Positions 7,871 to 17,841 of a stretch of 64,000 nucleotides of DNA are shown in pieces. Position 1 is the stretch's first letter; each line of letters starts with the position of its first letter. Both the position numbers and the translations under genes were made by a program. Under the pieces are notes generated by a model. The model saw only the letters and a program-made list of their open reading frames with translations. It had not been told where the DNA came from and made no database searches. Origin of the DNA: Algoriphagus aestuarii (lineage in GTDB: Bacteria > Bacteroidota > Bacteroidia > Cytophagales > Cyclobacteriaceae); assembly GCA_017051695.1 (NCBI GenBank), contig JAFIDK010000001.1, forward strand, positions 930,001-994,000. The letters are read 5' to 3'.

Positions 7871-10077
7871 TTACCAGAAAATATATAGTTCAATTGATTT
7901 GTTGCTTGACTCTGGGCTTTTTTCTAGCCCAAGAAAGTAAGGCATCAGTCACATTGGTCCAAAACATGGACCAATATAAGACGGCCACTAAGTCCCTGAT
8001 TCCTGGAGACACAATCATGCTGGCCAATGGAATTTGGAAAGATGCTGAATTGATCCTTCAAGGAAATGGAACATTGGAAAAGCCGATAGTCCTGATCGCA
8101 GAGACACCAGGAGAAGTGTTTTTGGAAGGTAAATCCAATCTTAGCATAGGAGGAAATTATTTAATAGTAAAAGGATTGGTTTTTAGAAATGGCTTCACTC
8201 CCTCTTCTGAGGTAATATCATTTAGAATCGACTCAGAAAACCTCGCCTTTCATAGCAGGGTAACGGAATGCGTTATCGATGATTATAATAACCCGGATCG
8301 AAACGCACAAGATACTTGGATCATGATGTATGGCAGAAACAATCGTTTTGACCATAATCATATCGAAGGGAAAAGGAATGTGGGGGTGACAATGGCAGTC
8401 CGTTTAAATTCGGAGCAAAGTCAAGAAAACTACCATAGCATTGATCATAATTATTTTGGTCCTCGACCAGTTTTGGGATCAAATGGCGGGGAAACCTTAA
8501 GAATCGGGACAAGCACCTACTCCCTTACCAACTCCTATACAGAGATAAGCAATAATTATTTTGATAAGTGCAATGGTGAAACAGAAATCATTTCTATCAA
8601 GTCAGGAAAGAATGTGATCAAAGGGAATGTGTTTTTGGAATCCAAAGGCTCATTGACCTTAAGGCATGGCAATGGAAATATCATTGAGAAGAATATTTTT
8701 TTAGGAAATGGAGTTGCTGAAACAGGAGGAATAAGAGTAATAAATGCGGAACATCAGATCAAGGATAATTACATGCAAGATCTGAGTGGTGAAGACTTCA
8801 GAGCAGGTATTACGATTATGAATGGAGTTCCCAATTCGCCTATCAACCGGTACCATCAGGTTAAAAATGTAACAATTTCCAATAACTCATTGATCAATGT
8901 GGCCAGCGTAGAATTGGCAGTTGGAAGCGATGGCGAGCGGTCGGCCCGACCTGAAAATATCACTTTGGAAAAGAACTTGATCATCAGTGAAAACGCAGCT
9001 GATATTTTTAAAACCTATGATAAAATAGATGGGATCCATTTTGTGGATAACCAAAGTAATTTTCAATCTACACTGATCGATAAAGGGTTAGAAACTACTG
9101 AGATCAAATTGGAAAAAGGGAGCAATGGCTTGTTGTACCCTACAGATTTGTCTATTCAGGCGGGTGCTCCAAGGGATTTAAGGGTTCTTTCTATCGATGA
9201 AACAGGAACTAATTGGTATGTCAAAAAATCCAAGGAAATAGTATTTGATGTAGGTAAGAAGATTAAAGTTTCACCTGGATTAAATCAAATTTCGGATGCG
9301 CTTTCAGGAGCCCAAACCGGAGATATTTTGGAGTTGGAGCCAGGTATGTACGAACAGACGAAGGTTTTGGACATAACTTTTCCTGTCAGCATTGTGGCAG
9401 GGCAAGATGCCCGGATTTCATTTGAAGGCAATAGTCTTTTTGAAATTTACAATGGAGGGGCACTTAGTGTCACAGGGGTCAAAGTTACAGGCAAGAATGC
9501 TGCGGATGCTGCCGGTAATGCGGTGATTAAAATCAACCGCTCTGGGACGCTAAGAAATTATAAACTGAAAATTGAGAAATCAGAATTTACCGATATGAGT
9601 GTCAATCACTCCTTCAATTTTTTGGAAGCCTCTTCTGGTAGCTTTGCCGATACGATTGAGATCAGCAATACCAACTTTAAAAACTTTACCGGATCCATTT
9701 TGGCCTTAAACAAGGAAAAAGAAGATTTAGGCAAATACAATGCAGAATACATTCTATTAACTGAAAATCGCTTTGAGTCAATAGGTGGAGTAATCGCAGA
9801 TATTTATCGTGGCGGAACTGATGAAAGCACTTTTGGACCCTACGTGCTGGTTCAAAATAACCAAATCATCGATGCGGGAAACAACTCTAGAAATAAAACA
9901 GACTCCTCTTTTTATCTATATGGGACTCAATGGCTGGTTTTGACTGGCAATTCATTCCTCAATTCTGCACCTGTCAAAGTAATAGAAATGGTAGGTACCC
10001 CCTATTCCTTATTTGAGAAGAATCAATTTGATCAAACTAAACAGATTATTCATTCCAAAAATCAGGTAATCAAATGA
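7867..10077 (+). CDS. PL6-family alginate lyase (chondroitinase B-like), two-domain type
   Basis: This 736-residue protein has an N-terminal signal peptide (ending near ESKAS) and a right-handed parallel beta-helix. Family landmarks are NGGETLRIGTS, ISIKSGKN with Lys245, and LTLRHGNG with Arg266. The 21-residue spacing equals that of the catalytic Lys and Arg of chondroitinase B, the founding PL6 structure. A second beta-helix domain from about residue 470 (LNQISDALSGAQTGDILELEPG) makes it the long two-domain type seen in some alginate-specific PL6 enzymes. Such enzymes cut poly-guluronate or mixed alginate by beta-elimination. It overlaps both neighbours by ATGA. The substrate is well supported by the KdgF-like and PL17 genes in the same unit. 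Confidence 0.9.
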   Translation: MITRKYIVQLICCLTLGFFLAQESKASVTLVQNMDQYKTATKSLIPGDTIMLANGIWKDAELILQGNGTLEKPIVLIAETPGEVFLEGKSNLSIGGNYLIVKGLVFRNGFTPSSEVISFRIDSENLAFHSRVTECVIDDYNNPDRNAQDTWIMMYGRNNRFDHNHIEGKRNVGVTMAVRLNSEQSQENYHSIDHNYFGPRPVLGSNGGETLRIGTSTYSLTNSYTEISNNYFDKCNGETEIISIKSGKNVIKGNVFLESKGSLTLRHGNGNIIEKNIFLGNGVAETGGIRVINAEHQIKDNYMQDLSGEDFRAGITIMNGVPNSPINRYHQVKNVTISNNSLINVASVELAVGSDGERSARPENITLEKNLIISENAADIFKTYDKIDGIHFVDNQSNFQSTLIDKGLETTEIKLEKGSNGLLYPTDLSIQAGAPRDLRVLSIDETGTNWYVKKSKEIVFDVGKKIKVSPGLNQISDALSGAQTGDILELEPGMYEQTKVLDITFPVSIVAGQDARISFEGNSLFEIYNGGALSVTGVKVTGKNAADAAGNAVIKINRSGTLRNYKLKIEKSEFTDMSVNHSFNFLEASSGSFADTIEISNTNFKNFTGSILALNKEKEDLGKYNAEYILLTENRFESIGGVIADIYRGGTDESTFGPYVLVQNNQIIDAGNNSRNKTDSSFYLYGTQWLVLTGNSFLNSAPVKVIEMVGTPYSLFEKNQFDQTKQIIHSKNQVIK

Positions 10078-12182
10078 TTCGCTTCGCTTCCATCACATTT
10101 GTTCTTTGCTTTCAAGTCTTTTTTGCATTGGCTAGGCAAGAGGATGCTATATCTGCTATGAGTAAGCTTCTCCTGACTGAAAAAGGAGTAGAAAACTATC
10201 AGTTGCTGCACAAAAATCAACCAGAATCAGTGGCTGAGATGCTTGCTATTCGAGCCAAAATCGATCTTGAAATACAAAATCCTATTGTGGTTCCAATTCC
10301 TAAAGATGCCGGTGGAGGATATACGCATGAGCAGCACAAAGCTAACCAAATGACGATTTTCTATTCTGGAATCCTGTACAAGCTAACCGGGGAGCCAAAA
10401 TATGCTGATCGAGCCAAAGAACTTTTGTATGCCTATGCTAAAATTTACAAAACTCTTCCCTTGCATCCCGAAAAGAAGGAACAAACTCCCGGGAAACTTT
10501 TTTGGCAAAGTCTAAACGAAGCTGTCTGGTTAGTATATAGTATTCAGGGTTTTGATGCGATTAAATCGGCTTTGTCAGAACAGGAGAGACAGTACCTGAA
10601 GAAGAAATTGTTTCAGCCTTATGTGGAATTTTTAAGTGTGGAAGGAAAAGAAACCTTTAACAAAATCCATAATCATGGTACTTGGGCATTGGCTGCTGTG
10701 GGGATGACGGGCTATAGCTTGGAAGAGAAAGAGTGGGTTGAAATGGCATTATATGGAACCGCCGAAGATGGGTCAGGCGGATTTTTTAAGCAATTAGATC
10801 AGCTGTTTTCTCCTGATGGCTATTACAATGAAGGGCCTTATTACCAACGGTATGCTCTTTTGCCATTTGTGGTATTTGCTCAAGCTATTGCTAATAACAA
10901 CCCCGCTTTGGAGATTTTTGATTATCGGGATTCGATTCTTATCAAAGCCATCTATACAGCTATTGACTTGACTTATGCAGGTCATTTCTTTCCTATCAAT
11001 GATGCATTAAAGGAAAAAAATCTTAAAACCTCAGAAATGGTTTTTGGAGTGGATATCGCATTCAGTATCACAAAAGACCCTTCATTGCTGTCTATCGCCA
11101 AATATCAGGAGAGCTTTGCTCCGATAGATGGGGGCTTTGAAGTAGCTAGCGCTATTGGAAGTGGAGAAACAGAGTCTTTTGTCTTTAAGTCTAAAAGATT
11201 CAGGGATGGAATAAATGGCGATCAGGGAGGTCTTGCGATTCTGAGATCAGAGACCAATTCCAACTCATCGGCTATGGTCTATAAATATACTGCCCAGGGC
11301 ATGGGACATGGCCATTATGATAAACTTACCTGGCTCTATTTTGATAATGGTGAGGAGATTATAAGAGATTACGGAGCCGCTAGATTTTTGAATATAGAAG
11401 CAAAATACGGGGGACATTATCTTCCAGAAAACGACTCTTGGGCCAAGCAGACCATCGCCCATAACACCGTGGTGGTTGATGAACAATCACATTTTGAGGG
11501 GAAGTATTCCAAAGCAAAAGATGCTTATCCAACCGAGGTAAAATTTGACATTTCAAATCCCGACTTCCAAGTAGCTATCGCTGAGATAAAAGAGGTTTAT
11601 GAAGGGGTGGGTTTTCGGAGATCGATGATTTATCTCCAGGATTCTGCCTTTGAATTTCCGGTGATACTGGATCTTTTCGAAGTAACCTCTCAGACAGTTC
11701 ACCAATATGATTTGCCCTTGCACTTTAATGGGCAGTTTATCCATTTAAATGTACCTCTTACTTCGAACAGTAAGCAACTCATTCCATTAGGTAAGTCAAA
11801 TGGATATGAGCATCTATGGAAGCTTTCCCAAGGGAAAGCTCATCAAGAGATGACCCATTTTACCTGGCTACTTCAAGACCGCTTTTATACCTGGAGTGTG
11901 AAAACCTCTATTGAGGATGAGGTTTTTGTCACGGAGCTTGGGGCAAATGACCCGGATTTTAATTTAAGGAACGAGCGTGCCATTATTCTGAGAAGTTCTG
12001 AAAAAGGCAATCACTACTTCCTGTCTGCTTTGGAATCTCACGGCACATTTGATTCCAAAAATGAACAGACCATCAACGCTTCAAACCAGATAGTTAACCT
12101 CGACCTGGAGATCATAGAAGGTAAAAAATACATTCAAATCAAGACTAAGGATTTTGGTTCCAGTACCTACCTAGTTCAATAA
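10074..12182 (+). CDS. PL17-family exolytic oligoalginate lyase
   Basis: This 702-residue protein has a signal peptide (to about residue 20, ALARQ). An alpha/alpha-barrel carries NHGTW (Asn200, His201) and YYNEGPYYQRYA (Tyr residues 250-260). The C-terminal heparinase II/III-like beta-sheet domain has GMGHGHYDKLTW (His412, His414). These match the catalytic Asn, His and Tyr region of PL17 oligoalginate lyases such as Alg17C in both motif and approximate numbering. The enzyme would release unsaturated uronate monomers from the ends of alginate oligomers, feeding the KdgF-like protein encoded next. Its start overlaps the stop of the PL6 gene by four bases. Confidence 0.93.
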   Translation: MIRFASITFVLCFQVFFALARQEDAISAMSKLLLTEKGVENYQLLHKNQPESVAEMLAIRAKIDLEIQNPIVVPIPKDAGGGYTHEQHKANQMTIFYSGILYKLTGEPKYADRAKELLYAYAKIYKTLPLHPEKKEQTPGKLFWQSLNEAVWLVYSIQGFDAIKSALSEQERQYLKKKLFQPYVEFLSVEGKETFNKIHNHGTWALAAVGMTGYSLEEKEWVEMALYGTAEDGSGGFFKQLDQLFSPDGYYNEGPYYQRYALLPFVVFAQAIANNNPALEIFDYRDSILIKAIYTAIDLTYAGHFFPINDALKEKNLKTSEMVFGVDIAFSITKDPSLLSIAKYQESFAPIDGGFEVASAIGSGETESFVFKSKRFRDGINGDQGGLAILRSETNSNSSAMVYKYTAQGMGHGHYDKLTWLYFDNGEEIIRDYGAARFLNIEAKYGGHYLPENDSWAKQTIAHNTVVVDEQSHFEGKYSKAKDAYPTEVKFDISNPDFQVAIAEIKEVYEGVGFRRSMIYLQDSAFEFPVILDLFEVTSQTVHQYDLPLHFNGQFIHLNVPLTSNSKQLIPLGKSNGYEHLWKLSQGKAHQEMTHFTWLLQDRFYTWSVKTSIEDEVFVTELGANDPDFNLRNERAIILRSSEKGNHYFLSALESHGTFDSKNEQTINASNQIVNLDLEIIEGKKYIQIKTKDFGSSTYLVQ

Positions 12183-12214
12183 AAATTAACTCTAAAACTA
12201 AAAATATAGAAAAT

Positions 12215-12568
12215 ATGAAATTTCAAAGTGATGTATTTCAAGTCGGTGCAGAGACAGAGTGGGAAGAAGTGGGCGTTGGAGTGAAACGACAAATAATGGG
12301 ACATGATGATCATATTTTGATCGTAAAAGTTTCCTTCGAAAAGGGAAGTATCGGACCTATCCATGATCATTTCCATAGTCAGGCCACCTATGTGGAGTCG
12401 GGTGCTTTCGAAGTACAAGTAGACGGTGTTAAAAAAATTCTTAAAGCCGGTGATGGATTTTACATTCCTCCTCATGCTCCTCATGGAGCAGTATGTATGG
12501 AGCCAGGCGTCTTAATTGATGTTTTCAGCCCGATCAGAGAGGATTTTTTCGATAAAAAGAAAGACTGA
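12215..12568 (+). CDS. kdgF: KdgF-like cupin, linearises unsaturated uronates to DEH
   Basis: This 117-residue single-domain cupin has no signal peptide. The metal-site motif HDHFHSQATYVESG (His50, His52, Gln56) corresponds to the HxHxxxQ pattern of KdgF, and the second cupin motif IPPHAPHGA supplies the last His. KdgF proteins open the ring of 4,5-unsaturated uronate monomers to 4-deoxy-L-erythro-5-hexoseulose uronate (DEH). Position right after an exolytic PL17 lyase and two bases before a uronate-type transporter supports this role. The lack of a signal peptide argues for a cytoplasmic step after import of the monomer. Confidence 0.88.
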   Translation: MKFQSDVFQVGAETEWEEVGVGVKRQIMGHDDHILIVKVSFEKGSIGPIHDHFHSQATYVESGAFEVQVDGVKKILKAGDGFYIPPHAPHGAVCMEPGVLIDVFSPIREDFFDKKKD

Positions 12569-12570
12569 TT

Positions 12571-13857
12571 ATGAAAAAATTAAAAGGTTTACGATGGTTG
12601 GTTGTCAGCTTAGTCGGCTTGGCTACAGTCATCAACTACATAGACAGAAATGCCCTTGCTGTCATGTGGCCCGGAATAGCCGAAGACTTAGGAATGGGAA
12701 AAGAGGATTACGCTTTGATCTTATCCTTTTTTATGATTGCCTATGCGATCGGTCAGACTGCCTTCGGTAAAATATTTGACCAGGTAGGTACAAGAGTTGG
12801 ATTTTTGTTATCCATTTTAATTTGGTCTGTTTCGATAGCACTTCATGCGGTGGCAAAGTCTGTGGTTTCTTTTGGAATTTTCAGGTTTACACTGGGCTTT
12901 GGAGAAGCAGGAAATTGGCCAGGTGCTACTAAAAGTAACGCGGAATGGTTTCCTGTGAAAGAACGAGCGCTTGCGCAAGGTATCTTTAACTCTGGAGCAA
13001 GTTTGGGAGCTGTGATCTCCGCCCCTATTATTGCTTGGCTTTATGTCAGTATCGGATGGCAAGCTACATTTATTGTCGTGGCTTCTTTAGGTCTGATATG
13101 GATCATTCCCTGGCTAATTGTCTATAAAACCTCACCAGATAAACACCCTTGGATTACAGAAGAGGAGCGTGCCTACATTCTCAAGGGTCAAAAACCCGAA
13201 CCAACCATCAATGAAGAAGAGGCCGATGAATATGCTCCTAGTTTAGGAGAATTGTTGAAATACAGACAAAGCTGGGCAGTCATTTTAATGAGGTTTTTTA
13301 TAGATCCAGTTTGGTGGCTTTTTGTCTCTTGGCTTCCTATTTATCTGGCAGACGAGTTCGGTTTTGATGTGAAACAAATAGGACTTTTTGCTTGGGTTCC
13401 CTATGTGGGCGCTGCAGTAGGGAGTCTTTTTGGAGGTTGGCTTGTAGGGCTTTGGCTTCGCAAAGGATGGTCTGTGAATAAAGCCAGAAAATCAATCATT
13501 TTCCTGGGTTGTCTGATTATGGTGCCACCATTGATATTGACTGCATTTGCGGCCACACCACTCAATGCGGTACTTTTGATTGCAGTAATATTATTTGGAT
13601 TTCAGATAGCGATCGGGAATATCCAGACATTACCCAGCGACTATTTCTCAGGTAAATCTGTCGGTTCCCTGGCGGGAGTCAGTGGTTCTGCCGCTGTGAT
13701 TGGCGTCTTGATCACCACATGGATTGTCCCTGTTATTACCACTTCATCATACGTACCCTTCTTTATTCTTGGAGCATCTCTAGTGCCTTTGGCTTTGCTA
13801 TCACTTAGCATCTTAGGAGGGAAAATTAAACCAGTAAAAAATTCAGTTTCTCAATAA
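12571..13857 (+). CDS. MFS transporter, ExuT/GudP-like, for uronate monomer or DEH
   Basis: This 428-residue protein has about twelve membrane segments. The anion:cation symporter (ACS) subfamily signature is clear near the N-terminus: NYIDRNALAVMWP, then GKIFDQVGTRVGF, the loop 2-3 motif. GFGEAGNWPGATK in TM4-5 is typical of hexuronate carriers. It would import the unsaturated uronate or DEH from the periplasm with protons. It follows the KdgF-like gene by two bases and is followed by the reductase gene, so the three form the monomer-processing end of the alginate operon. Confidence 0.9.
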   Translation: MKKLKGLRWLVVSLVGLATVINYIDRNALAVMWPGIAEDLGMGKEDYALILSFFMIAYAIGQTAFGKIFDQVGTRVGFLLSILIWSVSIALHAVAKSVVSFGIFRFTLGFGEAGNWPGATKSNAEWFPVKERALAQGIFNSGASLGAVISAPIIAWLYVSIGWQATFIVVASLGLIWIIPWLIVYKTSPDKHPWITEEERAYILKGQKPEPTINEEEADEYAPSLGELLKYRQSWAVILMRFFIDPVWWLFVSWLPIYLADEFGFDVKQIGLFAWVPYVGAAVGSLFGGWLVGLWLRKGWSVNKARKSIIFLGCLIMVPPLILTAFAATPLNAVLLIAVILFGFQIAIGNIQTLPSDYFSGKSVGSLAGVSGSAAVIGVLITTWIVPVITTSSYVPFFILGASLVPLALLSLSILGGKIKPVKNSVSQ

Positions 13858-13871
13858 AAAAAATCAGTCTT

Positions 13872-14624
13872 ATGAAATTAGAAGGAAAAGTAGCGATTGT
13901 AACCGGTGGTGGACGAGACATCGGAAAAGAAGTGTCCAAAAAACTTGCGTCTCTAGGGGCAAAAGTAGTTGTGAATTATTTTGACGGACAAGACCAAGCA
14001 GAATCCACTCTACAGGAAATCAAAGCAGCGGGTGGCGAGGCAATTTTGGTCCAAGGAGATATGACAGATGAAAACTCCGTGGCCAACTTGGTTTCTGAAG
14101 CTACTAAACAATATGGATCACAAATAGATATTCTTGTAAATGTAGCCGGAGGTTTGGTGGCTAGAAAAACGATAGAAGAAATGGATCTTGAGTTCTTTAA
14201 TTTTTTATTAAAGCTTAATCTGACATCAAATTTCTTGGTTACTAAAGCAGTGGTACCATTTATGAAAAGCGGTTCATCCATTGTGAATTTCGCTTCTCAG
14301 GCAGGAAGAGATGGAGGAGGACCTGGTGCTTCAGCTTATTCAACTGCCAAAGGTGGAGTTATCACCTTTACCAGAGCCATGGCAAAAGAACTTGGACCTA
14401 AAAACATTCGAGTAAATTCACTATGTCCGGGAATGATCGCTACTACTTTTCACGATACCTTCACTAAAGATGAAGTAAGAGAAAAAGTTGCCATGTCTAC
14501 CCCTCTAAAAAGAGAAGGTAAAGCGGAAGAAGTCGCAGATTTAGTGGCTTATCTTGCTTCGGATGAATCATCCTTCCTGACAGGGAATAATATCGATATT
14601 AACGGAGGATTGCTGTTTTCCTAA
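13872..14624 (+). CDS. SDR-family oxidoreductase, probable DEH reductase
   Basis: This 250-residue classical short-chain dehydrogenase has the cofactor motif TGGGRDIG (11-18), NVAGG in the NAG position, catalytic Tyr156 and Lys160 (YSTAK), and the PG motif CPGMI. Asn37 follows the second beta strand (VVVNYFDG), where an acidic residue would favour NADH, so NADPH use is possible. In alginate operons an SDR of this type reduces DEH to 2-keto-3-deoxy-D-gluconate (KDG). That is inferred from the operon; 3-oxoacyl-ACP reductase-like activity cannot be excluded by sequence. KDG kinase and KDPG aldolase, needed next, are not in the window. Confidence 0.8.
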   Translation: MKLEGKVAIVTGGGRDIGKEVSKKLASLGAKVVVNYFDGQDQAESTLQEIKAAGGEAILVQGDMTDENSVANLVSEATKQYGSQIDILVNVAGGLVARKTIEEMDLEFFNFLLKLNLTSNFLVTKAVVPFMKSGSSIVNFASQAGRDGGGPGASAYSTAKGGVITFTRAMAKELGPKNIRVNSLCPGMIATTFHDTFTKDEVREKVAMSTPLKREGKAEEVADLVAYLASDESSFLTGNNIDINGGLLFS

Positions 14625-14643
14625 AGTAAATCTACCGTTTTCA

Positions 14644-14679
14644 AACCGGCTAATGTTGTTTTCATTAGTCGGTTTTTTT
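14644..14679 (+). terminator. Intrinsic terminator of the alginate operon
   Basis: A 12-bp stem (AACCGGCTAATG / CATTAGTCGGTT, one G-U pair) with a seven-base loop is followed by a run of T. It lies 19 bases after the SDR stop and closes the operon. Confidence 0.9.
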
Positions 14680-14870
14680 GTGATTAATTTAATTTCAGCA
14701 AGGTTTAATTTTTTAAATAAATCTGAGTTGTAAGAATTCATAGGAAAAGAATTTTCACCTAATAGGAAGCGTGGAATCGAAATTATTGGTAATAACTACC
14801 ATTTTTTGGTGAATTTTATTCGTTAGTTCTTTCATTCTTCAGTACATTGGTTCGCAAAAATTCAATTTCT

Positions 14871-16541
14871 ATGAACCCAAGATTACCTTTTGCCTATTTT
14901 CTAACTTTTTTAGTTATTTCTTGCTCACCTGATAAATCTGAAGATTTTGGAAGGGAAATTTCCACCCAAAGGGATCATATTGTCAAAGGAAAGGTAATTT
15001 TTGAAGAGCATTGTTCTACTTGTCATAATTTTAATTCTAACGCTATTGGTCCAAATTTAAGCGGATTGACAAAAACCGTTTCGACAGATTGGATTATAAA
15101 CTTTATAAATGGACCACAGGTAATTTTAGATCAAAAAGATCCAAGAGCACTAGCTTTGCTCGAAAAATATAAAACTGTCATGCCTTCTTTTTCCCACCTG
15201 GGAGAAGAAAAAATCAGTTCCTTGTTATCCTACCTTCATACTTTTGAAACAGTCATGGAGGATTCAGATTCTGAGACTGTTACAAATTTAATTGAAGCGG
15301 GAATCCCCGATTCTGGCATGGCTTTAGAATTGGAATTATTTGCCCAGCTGCCTCCTTCTGATTCAGTGGCGCCAATGGCAAAAATGACAAAAATGGAGCC
15401 GGAGTCCCAGTCCGGAAGATTGTTTATCAATGATCAGAGAATAGGTCTTTATGAAATAATTGATCAAAAGCCTCAACTATACCTAGACCTTAAATCACTT
15501 CGGCCGGATCTAGTGAGTAAGCCTGGTTGGGCGACAGGTTTAGGCAGTTTTACTTTTCATCCCGAATTTCAAAGCAATGGGTTGTTCTACACAGCCCACA
15601 CAGAACCTGGAGGAACCAAGGAGTCTGATTTAGGCTACACTGACAGTCTTCAGGTTTTTATGCAATGGATTTTGACCGAATGGAAAGCCACTGACCCAAA
15701 AAGTTTGAAATTTGAAGGAAGCAGTCGCGAACTTTTAAGAATAGATAATCCATCGCAAGCGCATGGAATGCAGGAAATCACATTTAATCCAAATTCAAAG
15801 TCGGGAGATCCAGATTACGGCCTTTTATATATTGGATATGGTGATGGAGCTTCTACTGAGAGGGGATTTCCTGAAATCTCATACAATCATGCTTCGACGA
15901 TGTATTCTGCTATCCTAAGGATAGACCCTGCAGGATCCAACAGCAAAAATGGTAACTACGGGATTCCTGAAGGAAACCCATTTGCAGCAATAGAGGGGAA
16001 AGCAGGTGAAGTATTCGCTTATGGGTTTAGAAACCCAAACAGAGTTTTTTGGGATGAAAGCGGGAACATGTTTGCGACAGATATTGGTCAGCATACCATT
16101 GAGGAACTAAATAAAATCGAACCTGGGAAATTCTATGGTTGGCCACTTAGAGAAGGGACTTTCGTAATCAATCCCTACGGTAGTTTTCGGCAGCTTTTTC
16201 CATTGCCGGAGGATGATGAAAAACTTGGAATTACCTATCCATACATACAACTTGAGCATGATGAATTAGCAGCTATTTTTGCTGGGTATGTGATGCCATA
16301 TGGTCAATTAAAAGGGAAATTTATTTTTGGTGATATCCTTTCTGGTCGTCTGTTTTTCGCGGATTTGGATCAAGGCCCCAATCCTGAGGTTCAAAGCTTT
16401 AAAGTGAAGTTCGAGGGAAAAGAACTGACCATGGAGGAATTAGTAGGAGGAAGAGTGGATTTAAAATTCGGAATTGACGGGAAGAAAAATGTTTATATCA
16501 TGAGTAAAAATGAAGGCAAAATTTTTAAAATTTTAAATTGA
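14871..16541 (+). CDS. Lipoprotein: N-terminal cytochrome c domain fused to PQQ-type sugar dehydrogenase beta-propeller
   Basis: I chose the ATG at 14871, not the upstream TTG at 14847, because it gives a compact lipoprotein signal peptide with lipobox VISC. The first domain is a class I cytochrome c with CSTCH at 48-52 and a probable Met ligand in MPSFSHLG. The rest is a glucose/sorbosone dehydrogenase-type six-bladed propeller: GSFTFHPEFQSNGLFY, HGMQEITFNP, AYGFRNPNRVFWD, DIGQHTIEELN and FYGWPLREGTF. Such enzymes oxidise sugars or other alcohols with PQQ, and the fused heme would pass electrons to the respiratory chain. The substrate is unknown. It overlaps the next gene by one base (TGATG). 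Confidence 0.85.
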   Translation: MNPRLPFAYFLTFLVISCSPDKSEDFGREISTQRDHIVKGKVIFEEHCSTCHNFNSNAIGPNLSGLTKTVSTDWIINFINGPQVILDQKDPRALALLEKYKTVMPSFSHLGEEKISSLLSYLHTFETVMEDSDSETVTNLIEAGIPDSGMALELELFAQLPPSDSVAPMAKMTKMEPESQSGRLFINDQRIGLYEIIDQKPQLYLDLKSLRPDLVSKPGWATGLGSFTFHPEFQSNGLFYTAHTEPGGTKESDLGYTDSLQVFMQWILTEWKATDPKSLKFEGSSRELLRIDNPSQAHGMQEITFNPNSKSGDPDYGLLYIGYGDGASTERGFPEISYNHASTMYSAILRIDPAGSNSKNGNYGIPEGNPFAAIEGKAGEVFAYGFRNPNRVFWDESGNMFATDIGQHTIEELNKIEPGKFYGWPLREGTFVINPYGSFRQLFPLPEDDEKLGITYPYIQLEHDELAAIFAGYVMPYGQLKGKFIFGDILSGRLFFADLDQGPNPEVQSFKVKFEGKELTMEELVGGRVDLKFGIDGKKNVYIMSKNEGKIFKILN

Positions 16542-17824
16542 TGAGAGCTCTTGGCAAATACACGATCTTTTCACTTTTGGCAATTACTTGTTTTCTGGGA
16601 TCTTGTCAAAAAAAGGAAATTGAAGCAGATTATATTGTCGACGATCAGGCAAAAGCCAGATTGGATTCGACTCTCCAAGCCTATGTCAATTCCGGAAACG
16701 TAGCTGGTATCTCAGCTTTGATCTACGAGAAAGATCAAGAAGTTTATTTCAATGCATTTGGCTTTGCAAACAAAGAGAAGAATATCCCGATGGATCGGAA
16801 TACCATCGTGCAGATTTATTCCATGACAAAACCTATCACTGGAACATCTTTGATGACTTTATACGAAGAGGGAAAATTTCAATTGGATGATCCTTTGGAA
16901 AAATATGCTCCGGAGTTTGCCAATATGAAGGTTTACCAAGGGGTGGATGAAAATGGTGAAATGATCTTGGTGGATGCCGATAGACCGGTCACCATTCGGG
17001 ACATCACCAGACATACAGCAGGCTTTCCAAATCGAGATAATATTCCTGGTTTGAGTGATGTGTTGAAGGAAAAAGATGCCAGAAGTTATGAAAACACCTT
17101 GACCGAAATGGCAGAGAAAATCGGCAGCACTCCTCTTTGGTTTCAACCCGGAACTCAATGGGAATATGGCCAATCCGTAGACGTGCAGGCTTTTTTGGTG
17201 GAAAGAATATCTGGAATACCATATGAAGAGTATGTTCAAGAGCATGTTTTGGGACCTTTACAAATGAACGATACGCGATATGTGGTAAAGGAAGAGGATT
17301 TGGGAAGGTTTTCTGCAGCTTACCAGCGACCTGGTGAGGGACAATTGACTCAAATGCCGGATTCCTCAGCCCATGCTTTCAATTTAAAAAAATGGCCATT
17401 GACTCCAGGAGGTTTTGGATTGACTTCTACGCTGGATGATTACATGACATTTGCCAGAATGCTTGTCAATGAGGGTACTCTTGATGGAACTACAATTCTG
17501 AAACCAGAAACAGTCCAGCTCATGGCAACAAACCATTTACCAGATTCTGTAACGGAAAGATCCTGGCTTCCAAGCAAAGGAAGAGTTGGATTTGGGATTG
17601 ACTTTGCGGTACGAACAGATCCTCCGGCTTCTGCAGAGGAAATGAATGGAGTTGTGGGAGAGTTTTTCTGGGATGGAGCAGCTTCTACCCTATTCTGGGT
17701 GGATCCAGTCAATGAAGTGACGGCTGTCCTTTTTGTTCAGCTTTTTCCTTATGATGGAATCGGCCTTCATAAAAACTTTAGAGATGCTGTTTATGGCAGA
17801 ATTGCCTCGAAACCTACTCAATAG
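16541..17824 (+). CDS. Serine hydrolase of the beta-lactamase (class C / EstB-like) family, lipoprotein
   Basis: The ATG at 16541 shares one base with the upstream stop and is preferred to the TTG just before it. The protein is about 427 residues, with a lipoprotein signal peptide (lipobox FLGSC). The catalytic SxxK motif is SMTK (Ser94, Lys97). A Tyr motif YGQS stands in the place of YxN, and the conserved WDGAASTLFWVDP block near the C-terminus is typical of EstB-like esterases. RHTAGFP is also characteristic. Members hydrolyse esters or peptides in the periplasm; real beta-lactamase activity is unlikely. The substrate is unknown. It is probably co-transcribed with the preceding PQQ enzyme and the next gene 17 bases on. 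Confidence 0.85.
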   Translation: MRALGKYTIFSLLAITCFLGSCQKKEIEADYIVDDQAKARLDSTLQAYVNSGNVAGISALIYEKDQEVYFNAFGFANKEKNIPMDRNTIVQIYSMTKPITGTSLMTLYEEGKFQLDDPLEKYAPEFANMKVYQGVDENGEMILVDADRPVTIRDITRHTAGFPNRDNIPGLSDVLKEKDARSYENTLTEMAEKIGSTPLWFQPGTQWEYGQSVDVQAFLVERISGIPYEEYVQEHVLGPLQMNDTRYVVKEEDLGRFSAAYQRPGEGQLTQMPDSSAHAFNLKKWPLTPGGFGLTSTLDDYMTFARMLVNEGTLDGTTILKPETVQLMATNHLPDSVTERSWLPSKGRVGFGIDFAVRTDPPASAEEMNGVVGEFFWDGAASTLFWVDPVNEVTAVLFVQLFPYDGIGLHKNFRDAVYGRIASKPTQ

Positions 17825-17841
17825 AATAAGATCATAGGAAC

